Origin: JAFDEI01 sp964196055
Lineage (GTDB): Bacteria; Myxococcota_A; UBA9160; SMWR01
DNA length: 7,368 nucleotides
Reading direction: 5' to 3'
NCBI GenBank assembly: GCA_964196055.1
Contig: CAXMSF010000047.1
Coordinates: 1 to 7,368, forward strand
In this document: piece after piece, positions 1 through 5,658 of the stretch
Layout: each line of letters opens with the position of its first letter
Numbering within the stretch: the stretch's first letter is position 1
The notes under the pieces: model-generated
What the model was told of the DNA's origin: nothing
What the model saw: only the letters and a program-made list of their open reading frames with translations
Database searches by the model: none
Translations under genes and position numbers: made by a program

Positions 1-1162
1 CCGTGTAGAGGGTCAGGCGTTGGTTGAGCACGCCGATTGCGATGAAGAAGCGAAAGAAGGGATTGTCGAGACGGACCGGAACCGGCTTCGAGGTGGCGAA
101 GCGGATCGTCGCCAGCGGATTCCCCGGATTCTTCGGAATCGCCGAGAGAATCCGATCGGCGAGCTGCTCGCCGTGCACCTCGGCCCAGCGGAAGGTGCGC
201 CGCACCGCCGCCGCGCTCGTCAGCGGATCGAGCACGTCGAGGTCGAGCGGGCCCTGCAGCACGCCCAGGTCACCGCTCACCCAGATTGCCGTGCCGCCGA
301 CGGCCTCTTCGATTTGCTCCCGGGCGTAGTTCGGGAAATCCGAAGTGATGAGTGTGTTGTTGCTGCCAAGGCTCTCGGGATGGCTGGCGAAGTTCACCAA
401 CGTCGCCAGGACGTCGCGGGGCGGCCCGCGTCGCGTCACCTGCATCACCGAGAGACGCGAGTCGACGATCCGCCCGTCGGTCTCGGGCGCGATCAGGTCG
501 TCGTCCACGAGCACCTTCCCATCGGAAACGCCCTGCCCGTCGTCCTCGACATCGAGCCCGAGGCTCAAGCCGATCGAGTCGGTGGTGGCAAACTTGACAC
601 GAGCATCCTCGAGATTGGCCGCGGCCTCGTCGATGCATGACGCAACGGATGCGTTGACGAAGTCGAGATAGCCGAAGTCGATGCCGGAAGTCAGGGCATC
701 GGGCCCCCAGATTCCGATCGTGTCGGGACCTTCGTGCTGATGCGTACTGTGAACGACCGCGAAGTCGATGGCCGAGGCCGGCGAGATGAGGGAGCGAATC
801 GTATCGACCTCACCGTTCAAGTATCCCACGACATCGAGTGCGACGATCGCGATTCGCCCGCCTAGGCCCTCGAGGACGAGACCTCGCGCCCAGAGTCGAT
901 CGTTGTAGCCCGTCGCGGCGCGCCCGTCGCCGAAGCCCGCCATGAAGACCGGATCGGTATGATTCACGACCGCGGTTTCACCGAAGGCGGCCTCGTAGGC
1001 CGCGGCGAGGCCGGGACTGACGGGCGTGATGTCGCGCACGCACACTCCGGCTTTCAGGTCCGGACCCGCACAGACGTTGCCCATGAGGGCGACGCCCAGG
1101 ATCGAGACAGTGACGGTCAGAAAGCGGACCCAACGTGTCGAAACAGAGAATCGGCGAGCCAT
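1..1162 (-). CDS. Secreted neutral/alkaline ceramidase-family hydrolase, N-terminal part (runs off left edge)
   Basis: The frame is open from an ATG at 1162 to the window edge, giving 387 residues without a stop; the C-terminus is missing. The start is fixed by a strong SD (GGAGGTGA) four bases upstream. Residues 1-32 look like a Sec signal peptide: an Arg-rich start, a hydrophobic stretch at about 13-28, and a possible cleavage after V-C-A near 32. The mature part has the marks of the neutral ceramidase (Ceramidase_alk) family: an AGFGDGRAATGYNDRLWARG segment near 75-94, a VALDVVGY strand near 107-114, HSTHQHEGPD near 138-147 (the first zinc-His region), and NFASHPESLGSNNTLITSDF near 257-276 (the second zinc-His region). 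Known members are periplasmic or secreted zinc amidases that release fatty acid from ceramide. Many bacterial relatives are uncharacterised, so the substrate is open. The remaining zinc ligands would lie in the unseen C-terminal part. It is transcribed divergently from the TetR operon. Confidence 0.85.
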   Translation of the reverse strand, partial: MARRFSVSTRWVRFLTVTVSILGVALMGNVCAGPDLKAGVCVRDITPVSPGLAAAYEAAFGETAVVNHTDPVFMAGFGDGRAATGYNDRLWARGLVLEGLGGRIAIVALDVVGYLNGEVDTIRSLISPASAIDFAVVHSTHQHEGPDTIGIWGPDALTSGIDFGYLDFVNASVASCIDEAAANLEDARVKFATTDSIGLSLGLDVEDDGQGVSDGKVLVDDDLIAPETDGRIVDSRLSVMQVTRRGPPRDVLATLVNFASHPESLGSNNTLITSDFPNYAREQIEEAVGGTAIWVSGDLGVLQGPLDLDVLDPLTSAAAVRRTFRWAEVHGEQLADRILSAIPKNPGNPLATIRFATSKPVPVRLDNPFFRFFIAIGVLNQRLTLYT

Positions 1163-1166
1163 GAAC

Positions 1167-1174
1167 TCACCTCC
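1167..1174 (-). promoter_or_regulatory. Strong ribosome binding site of the ceramidase-like gene
   Basis: GGAGGTGA on the minus strand sits four bases before the ATG at 1162. It is the best SD match near this gene and fixes its start, including the signal peptide. Confidence 0.75.
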
Positions 1175-1201
1175 CGAGAGTTGTGAGGGATTTACCCGAC
1201 C

Positions 1202-1216
1202 GATCTCGGCGAGATC
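1202..1216. repeat. Perfect 15-bp palindrome in the leader of the ceramidase-like gene
   Basis: GATCTCG-g-CGAGATC has two 7-base arms around one central base and no mismatch. It lies between the possible minus-strand promoter and the SD of the ceramidase-like gene. It could be an operator for a dimeric regulator or a small leader hairpin. No T-run follows on either side, so a terminator is unlikely. Only the symmetry is seen; the function is inferred. Confidence 0.5.
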
Positions 1217-1244
1217 CCTCGGGGTGAACGCGCAACCGAACCGC

Positions 1245-1274
1245 ATCCTATCAGGCGGATTCGGCCAATAACAA
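1245..1274 (-). promoter_or_regulatory. Possible sigma70-like promoter for the ceramidase-like gene
   Basis: Read on the minus strand, TTGTTA (1274-1269) and TAGGAT (1250-1245) are separated by 18 bases in a locally AT-richer stretch. They point toward the gene starting at 1162 and would leave a leader of about 75 bases. Both boxes match the consensus only moderately (4 of 6 each), so this is a weak call. Confidence 0.3.
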
Positions 1275-1303
1275 GCAATAACTTTGACTGTGATCAGCGC
1301 TCG

Positions 1304-1315
1304 TTCCCCGGGGAA
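1304..1315. repeat. Perfect 12-bp palindrome in the divergent intergenic region
   Basis: TTCCCCGGGGAA is self-complementary with no spacer. It lies about midway between the two divergent promoters and could be a protein-binding site. With no loop or T-run it is not a terminator. A chance palindrome of this length in GC-rich DNA is possible. Confidence 0.35.
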
Positions 1316-1359
1316 TCACCGCTGTGAACACATCGAAGCCGAGACCTTCCCCTGCAGGC

Positions 1360-1401
1360 TCGCTCGCTTCGCTTCACCCATCGCTCGCCTCGCTTGCTCC
1401 A
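1360..1401 (+). repeat. Imperfect tandem direct repeat upstream of tetR
   Basis: Two adjacent 21-base units (1360-1380 and 1381-1401) agree at 17 of 21 positions. Both begin TCGCTCGC and end in CCA, and both are rich in CGCT/TCGCTT words. The second unit contains the proposed -35 box of the tetR promoter. It may be low-complexity drift or a binding region. Confidence 0.45.
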
Positions 1402-1422
1402 TGAATTAGTCATCTGTATAGT
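1394..1422 (+). promoter_or_regulatory. Sigma70-like promoter for the TetR-led operon
   Basis: TTGCTC (1394-1399) and TATAGT (1417-1422) are separated by exactly 17 bases. The -10 matches the consensus at five of six positions and the -35 at three of six. The spacer and -10 form an AT-rich pocket in otherwise GC-rich DNA. Transcription would start near 1429, inside the inverted repeat listed next. No comparable promoter-like stretch was noticed at the later junctions, so it probably drives all four genes. Confidence 0.55.
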
Positions 1423-1425
1423 ATT

Positions 1426-1443
1426 TTGGGTCAACTGACCAAA
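1426..1443. promoter_or_regulatory. Putative TetR operator (18-bp inverted repeat)
   Basis: TTGGGTCA-ac-TGACCAAA has two 8-base arms that pair at 7 of 8 positions, with a perfect GGTCA/TGACC core around a 2-base spacer. It lies three bases downstream of the -10 box and over the expected transcription start, upstream of the SD. Size and position fit an autoregulatory operator for the TetR-family protein encoded just downstream. The symmetry is seen; binding by this regulator is inferred. Confidence 0.55.
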
Positions 1444-1449
1444 CGTAGC

Positions 1450-1455
1450 AAGGAG
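1450..1455 (+). promoter_or_regulatory. Ribosome binding site setting the tetR start at TTG 1462
   Basis: AAGGAG is followed six bases later by an in-frame TTG at 1462. A longer reading from TTG 1426 would have no SD and would place the palindrome inside the coding sequence. The SD therefore favours the shorter protein. Confidence 0.6.
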
Positions 1456-1461
1456 CCCCGA

Positions 1462-2100
1462 TTGCCTCGTTCAGCACGAGCCGCAATTTCCAACGACACG
1501 CCCGAACGAATCCTCCAGGCTGCGCTCGAAGCGTTTTCGCAGAAGGGCTTCGAGGGCGCGCGGACGCGGGACATCGCCGCGCGCGCGGGCGTAACGCTCG
1601 GACTCGTTCAATACCACTTCGGCACCAAGGATGAGTTGTGGAAGGCGGCGGTCGAGCGAGCATTCGAGGATTTCGAGAATGGACTCGATCGCGTGCTCTC
1701 GAATCCGAAAGCGGATGACGAGCGAGAGCTACTCGGGAAACTCATCCGCGCTCACGTGCGATTCGTAGCGGAGAACACCGCATTCATTCGAATCATGCAT
1801 GATGAGGGAAAGCACCGAGGCCCACGAATGCGATGGCTGAGCGATCGCCACGTGAAGCCCCTCTTCAGCAAGATCACCGCGCTCATCGTTCGCGCGCAGG
1901 AGAACGGAGTCTTGCTCCCCGACGTCGATCCCGCTCACTTCGTCTACACACTGGTGGGCGCCGCCGGCATGATCTTTCACCAGGCTGAAGAGTGCAAGCG
2001 AGTCGCCGGATTCGATCCGAGTAATCCGAATGCAATCGCAGCGCACAGCCGCGCGGTCGAATGGCTCTTCCTCGGCCGCCCCCATGGAGTTCCGACATGA
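1462..2100 (+). CDS. TetR/AcrR-family transcriptional regulator
   Basis: This 212-residue protein has the usual TetR length. Residues 13-60 form the DNA-binding domain: TPERILQAALEAFSQKGFEG, then the helix-turn-helix TRDIAARAGVTLGLVQYHFG at 35-54, then TKDEL. The VQYHF motif is a family hallmark. The C-terminal helical domain, about 65-205, is variable and should bind the inducer. The start is taken as TTG 1462 because an AAGGAG precedes it. The stop overlaps the next ATG by four bases (ATGA), so it is probably translated together with the dioxygenase gene. As first gene of a catabolic operon with an inverted repeat over its transcription start, it is most likely an autorepressor released by an aromatic substrate or intermediate. 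The ligand cannot be read from the sequence, and control of the divergent ceramidase-like gene is possible but unshown. Confidence 0.9.
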   Translation: MPRSARAAISNDTPERILQAALEAFSQKGFEGARTRDIAARAGVTLGLVQYHFGTKDELWKAAVERAFEDFENGLDRVLSNPKADDERELLGKLIRAHVRFVAENTAFIRIMHDEGKHRGPRMRWLSDRHVKPLFSKITALIVRAQENGVLLPDVDPAHFVYTLVGAAGMIFHQAEECKRVAGFDPSNPNAIAAHSRAVEWLFLGRPHGVPT

Positions 2101-3014
2101 TCAAAGTTCGAGACCTCGCCTATGTGCGATTTTCCGTGCCCGACCTCGCGGCCATGGAACGCTTCGCAGCCGACTTTGGACTCGCGCTCACCGCACGTGA
2201 GGGCGAGTCGCTCTATCACCGCGGCAGCGACCCGTCGCCCTACTGCCATGTCGCGGAGCTCGGCGAACCCGGCTTCCGTTGCCTTGCGTTCGAAGCCGCA
2301 TCCGCTGACGACCTCGCTGCGGCAGCGAGGCTGGACGGCGCTTCGTCGGTCGAAACGATCGACGCACCGGGAGGCGGGCGGCGGGTCCGCCTCACGGACC
2401 CGGACGGCTTCGCGATCGAAGTGGTCCATGGCCGGGAAGGACTCCCTGCCCTGCCCGTTCCAACCGCAAGCGGCGTGAACCGCGGTAGCGATCGACGCCG
2501 CCTGGGCAGCGTCCACCGTCCGCCCGCCGGCCCGTCGAGCGTAAAGCGCCTCGGACACGCCGTCCTCAAAGTCGCCGACTTCCGACTCAGTCGAGCCTGG
2601 TACCAATCGAACTTCGGCTTTCTGTCGTCGGACGAAATCTACCTGGGAGCGCAGGACAACACCGTCTCGGCGTTCATGCGTTGCAATCGCGGAGATGAAT
2701 ACACCGACCATCACACGCTCGCTCTCGCGCAGCTGGGCGAGCCCGGGTTGGAGCATGCGGCCTTCGAGGTCGAGGACATCGACAGCCTCATGACAGGTCA
2801 CGACCATCTCGGCAAGGCCGGGCACGAGCACCACGCGGGCGTCGGCCGCCATATATTGGGCAGTCAGATCTTCGACTACTGGCGGGATCCTTGGGGACAT
2901 GTCGTCGAGCACTTCACCGACGGCGATCTGCTCGACGCAAACGATGAGCCCGAATCGAGCGGCCCGGAAGTCGCTCTCGGAACGCTCTGGGGCCAGCCGA
3001 ATTCGCCGACCTGA
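2097..3014 (+). CDS. Two-domain extradiol ring-cleavage dioxygenase (VOC superfamily, BphC-like)
   Basis: The 305-residue protein carries two VOC/glyoxalase-fold halves, about 4-112 and 150-275, joined by a Pro/Arg-rich linker. This is the type I extradiol dioxygenase layout (2,3-dihydroxybiphenyl 1,2-dioxygenase and catechol 2,3-dioxygenase relatives), which uses Fe(II) and O2 to cleave a catechol next to its two hydroxyls. By motif, the metal ligands should be His154 (RLGHAVLKV), His220 (LEHAAFEV) and Glu271 (GHVVEHF). The catalytic residues expected from BphC are also present: His206 (HHTLA), His252 (GRHILG) and Tyr261 (DYWRDPWG). The family signature is matched except for Asp260 where a hydrophobic residue is usual. 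The first half lacks ligands, as in relatives. ATG 2097 is chosen over ATG 2061 because it overlaps the tetR stop as ATGA and has a GGAG seven bases upstream. The catechol substrate is unknown. Confidence 0.88.
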   Translation: MIKVRDLAYVRFSVPDLAAMERFAADFGLALTAREGESLYHRGSDPSPYCHVAELGEPGFRCLAFEAASADDLAAAARLDGASSVETIDAPGGGRRVRLTDPDGFAIEVVHGREGLPALPVPTASGVNRGSDRRRLGSVHRPPAGPSSVKRLGHAVLKVADFRLSRAWYQSNFGFLSSDEIYLGAQDNTVSAFMRCNRGDEYTDHHTLALAQLGEPGLEHAAFEVEDIDSLMTGHDHLGKAGHEHHAGVGRHILGSQIFDYWRDPWGHVVEHFTDGDLLDANDEPESSGPEVALGTLWGQPNSPT

Positions 3015-3050
3015 ATACCGACTTACACCCCCTTCCAGACTCGCAACGAT

Positions 3051-3057
3051 GAGGAGG
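3051..3057 (+). promoter_or_regulatory. Strong ribosome binding site of the MDR reductase gene
   Basis: GAGGAGG lies five bases before ATG 3063 at the end of a 48-base gap after the dioxygenase stop. No promoter or terminator hairpin is apparent in that gap, so this looks like an internal operon junction with independent ribosome loading. Confidence 0.7.
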
Positions 3058-3062
3058 TTTCG

Positions 3063-4058
3063 ATGAACCAGGAAAACAGACAATGGCTTCTCAAGAGCCG
3101 TCCAGTGGGCATGGTCAAGGAGAGTGACTTCGAACTCGTGTCGACGCCGATCCCGACTCCCGGGGAAGGCCAACTCCTGATCCGCAACCGAATCCTGGCC
3201 TTCGAACCGGCGATGCGCGGCTGGATCGACGACAAGCCCAACTACATCCCTCCGGTTCCGATCGGCGGCGTGATGCGCGGCTTCGCCGTCGGCGAAGTGA
3301 TCGAATCGAATCTCGAAGGTTTTGCGAAGGGCGATCTCGTCACCGGCACGCTCGGCTGGCAGGAATACGCGGTCGGCGACGCAGGAGTTCGCGCGATACC
3401 CACCGGTGTCGACCCCGGCCTCGCGCTCTCGGCACTCGGCATGACGGGAGTCACGGCCTACTACGGCCTGCTCGAGGTCGGCCAGCCCAAGCAAGGCGAC
3501 ACCGTCGTCGTCTCAGGCGCTGCGGGAGCGACAGGGTCGGTGGTGGGCCAGATCGCGAAGCTGAAGGGCTGCCGCGTCATCGGCATAGCGGGCGGAGCCG
3601 AGAAGTGTGCCTGGCTCACCGACGAGGCCCATTTCGATGCGGCGATCGACTACAAGAGTGAGGATGTCGATGCACGGCTCGAGGCTCTCTGTCCCGACGG
3701 CATGAATATCTTCTTCGACAACGTCGGCGGGCCCATCCTCAATTCGGCGCTTGGGCGTCTGGCCCACGGGGCTCGCGTCGTGATCTGCGGCTCGATTTCG
3801 GGCTACAACGCAGAAGAGCGGCCGCCGGGGCCGGCCAACTACTACAACATCGTGCAGAAGCGGGCGCGCATGGAAGGATTCGTGATCCTGGACTATCTGG
3901 CGCACGCAGGCGAAGCGGTGGCCGAGCTGGTGAAGTGGGTCGGCGAAGGTCGAATCGCGTGGAAAGCCGACATTCAAAGTGGCTTCGAGAACGCACCCAA
4001 CACGCTGCTGCGTCTCTATACCGGCTCGAACTTCGGAAAACAACTACTGGAAATCTGA
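3063..4058 (+). CDS. NADPH-dependent MDR oxidoreductase, CurA/PTGR (enone reductase) type
   Basis: This 331-residue protein has typical length for zinc-free medium-chain dehydrogenases/reductases of the curcumin reductase and prostaglandin/leukotriene reductase group. The N-terminus shows RQWLLKSRPVG at 6-16, with PTPGEGQLLIRN at 31-42 and PAMRGW at 49-54, all family marks. The Rossmann domain has GMTGVTAYYGL at 126-136, the nucleotide loop GAAGATGS at 152-159, FDNVGG at 218-223, and a C-terminal GSNFGKQLL at 321-329. The Cys/His zinc sites of alcohol dehydrogenases are not seen. Known members reduce the C=C bond of alpha,beta-unsaturated ketones with NADPH. Between ring-hydroxylation and ring-cleavage genes, it may saturate an enone side chain before ring attack or reduce a later unsaturated intermediate; which of these is inference. 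Its stop is one base from the next ATG, so the last two genes are probably coupled. Confidence 0.88.
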   Translation: MNQENRQWLLKSRPVGMVKESDFELVSTPIPTPGEGQLLIRNRILAFEPAMRGWIDDKPNYIPPVPIGGVMRGFAVGEVIESNLEGFAKGDLVTGTLGWQEYAVGDAGVRAIPTGVDPGLALSALGMTGVTAYYGLLEVGQPKQGDTVVVSGAAGATGSVVGQIAKLKGCRVIGIAGGAEKCAWLTDEAHFDAAIDYKSEDVDARLEALCPDGMNIFFDNVGGPILNSALGRLAHGARVVICGSISGYNAEERPPGPANYYNIVQKRARMEGFVILDYLAHAGEAVAELVKWVGEGRIAWKADIQSGFENAPNTLLRLYTGSNFGKQLLEI

Positions 4059-4059
4059 T

Positions 4060-5592
4060 ATGCACTTCGACGTCGCGATCGCCGGCTATGGCCCCGTCGG
4101 TGCACTTGCGGCTCTCTCACTCGCCAACGCCGGCTTGCACGTGCTCGTTCTCGAGCGCTCGACCGACCCCACGGACCTTCCCCGCGCGGTGGGGCTCGAC
4201 GGCGAGACACTTCGCGCCTTTCAGCGTCTCGGTCTCGGAGAAGAAGTCTCGAGTCTTTGCCAGCCGCCGCGGGATCCGAACGAGATTCGCTTCGTCAACT
4301 CGCGTCGCGAAGCCCTCTTTGGATTGGACATTCCAGTCGTCGGACCGAATGGCTGGTGCGACCTCCTCTTCTTCGACCAACCGGAGCTCGAAGCTGCCCT
4401 ACGGCGCATCGTGGCAACGAACGATCGTATCGACGTTCGGCTGGGGCAGGAAGTCATCGCGATCAGCCAGGATGCCGATGGGGTCTGCGTGCGCAGCACC
4501 GCCACCGACGCGGCAAACGAAACGGAACACCGCGCCGCTTTCGCGATCGGCTGTGACGGCGCATCGAGCTTCGTGCGCCAAGCGATCGGGGTGGGCTGGC
4601 AGAGCCTCGGCTACGACCAGGATTGGCTCGTCGTCGACATCACTCAGGGCCCCGACGCAGATCTTCCTCTCGCGACGATGCAGATCTGCGACCCTGCGCG
4701 CCTTTCGAGTTACATCTGCGTCAAGGATCCGAATCGCCGCTGGGAGTTCCAGCTCCTCGACGGTGAATCCCGGGAGGAGATGCGATCACCGGGAAGGATT
4801 CGCGAGCTTCTCGATCCCTGGACCGCAGCCGAAAACTATGCGATCAGGCGATCGGCGGTCTATCAATTCCATGCCGCGACCGCCGACGCCTGGCGGGTGG
4901 GTCGCATCTTCCTCGCTGGCGATGCCGCCCATCAGACCCCGCCATTCCTCGGGCAGGGACTCAACGCGGGCTTCAGGGATGCCGTCAATCTGGGCTGGAA
5001 GATCCCTCTCGTCCTCGCGAGGGTGTGCGGCGAAGCACTGCTCGAGAGTTATGCGGCCGAGCGCGATGCCCACGCACGCGCGCTCGTCGACCGGGCCGTC
5101 AGCATCGGCAAACTCATGGAAACGCTCGCTGCTCGGGATGCCGGCCGGCCCGATCCCCATCCACCGGAATCGACCAAGATCAATGTGGGCGGACCGATCG
5201 TCCCGCCCATGCGCGGAGGCATCCTGATCCCCGAACAATCCCAGGGCGGGCAGCGAGTGGGCGAGCTACTTCGACAACCCAGCGTTCGCGACGGCGATGG
5301 CATGGAGCAGCGCCTCGACGAATTTCTCGGCAGCGGCTTCTGCCTCGTCGGTCGAAAGTCGGAAGACCTCGAGTTGAGCGCCGAGGCGGGTGCCGTATTC
5401 GCGCGCCTCGGAGGGCGATCCATCGCCCTCGCGGATCTCCAGATCGTCGAAGGCGAATGGGACGAGCTCTTCGACTCCCACCCGACAGCCGTGGTCCGTC
5501 CCGATCGCTACATCTTCGGCGTGGTCGACGAAGCCTGGAATCTGGATCGCCTGCTGATCGAGCTCGGCAGCAACTTGTGCCTCGTCGACTAG
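4060..5592 (+). CDS. FAD-dependent aromatic hydroxylase, MhpA-like (class A flavoprotein monooxygenase)
   Basis: The 510-residue protein matches the length of 3-(3-hydroxyphenyl)propionate hydroxylase relatives. FAD-binding motifs appear in order: GYGPVG at 9-14 followed by VLVLERS, CDGASSFVRQAIG at 165-177 (the DG motif), and GRIFLAGDAAHQTPPFLGQG at 281-300 (the GD motif), followed by NAGFRDAVNLGWKI. Residues about 385-505 form the thioredoxin-like C-terminal domain usual in this subfamily. The enzyme should use NAD(P)H and O2 to add a hydroxyl ortho to an existing phenol OH, giving the catechol that the dioxygenase two genes upstream would open. ATG 4060 is chosen because the MDR stop is one base upstream (TGAtATG) and the N-terminus MHFDVAIAGYGPVG fits the family exactly. 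An upstream in-frame ATG at 3979 lies inside the MDR gene and is unlikely. The substrate could be a phenylpropionate-type acid, a resorcinol or another phenol. Confidence 0.88.
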   Translation: MHFDVAIAGYGPVGALAALSLANAGLHVLVLERSTDPTDLPRAVGLDGETLRAFQRLGLGEEVSSLCQPPRDPNEIRFVNSRREALFGLDIPVVGPNGWCDLLFFDQPELEAALRRIVATNDRIDVRLGQEVIAISQDADGVCVRSTATDAANETEHRAAFAIGCDGASSFVRQAIGVGWQSLGYDQDWLVVDITQGPDADLPLATMQICDPARLSSYICVKDPNRRWEFQLLDGESREEMRSPGRIRELLDPWTAAENYAIRRSAVYQFHAATADAWRVGRIFLAGDAAHQTPPFLGQGLNAGFRDAVNLGWKIPLVLARVCGEALLESYAAERDAHARALVDRAVSIGKLMETLAARDAGRPDPHPPESTKINVGGPIVPPMRGGILIPEQSQGGQRVGELLRQPSVRDGDGMEQRLDEFLGSGFCLVGRKSEDLELSAEAGAVFARLGGRSIALADLQIVEGEWDELFDSHPTAVVRPDRYIFGVVDEAWNLDRLLIELGSNLCLVD

Positions 5593-5658
5593 GCACCCTT
5601 CCACCCGATTCCCTGCTCGACCCACCTTGCTTCGGAACTGATGGAATCAGAACGTGAA

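Noticed and set aside
20..640. A 206-codon plus-strand frame opposite the ceramidase-like gene
   Set aside because: The minus strand encodes a signal peptide and conserved ceramidase-family His motifs with a strong SD, so the plus-strand frame is a shadow.
1288..1338. TGTGA and TCAC words suggesting a CRP/FNR-like site
   Set aside because: The half-sites do not face each other at the required spacing, so no complete TGTGA-n6-TCACA site is present.
1977..3494. A 505-codon open frame on the minus strand, antisense to the tetR end, the dioxygenase and the start of the MDR gene
   Set aside because: Its translation shows no recognisable domain, while the opposite strand carries three clear protein families in complete genes. 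Long antisense frames are common in GC-rich DNA with strong third-position bias.
3935..5227. A 430-codon plus-strand frame overlapping the MDR end and most of the FAD hydroxylase gene
   Set aside because: It is Ser/Arg-rich low-complexity translation typical of an off-frame reading, and the overlapping frame has all the flavoprotein motifs.
5638..5650. Small hairpin CTGAT-gga-ATCAG after the FAD hydroxylase gene, considered as a terminator
   Set aside because: The stem is only five pairs, AT-rich in part, and has no T-run after it; the 16-bp repeat at 5695-5736 is a far better candidate.
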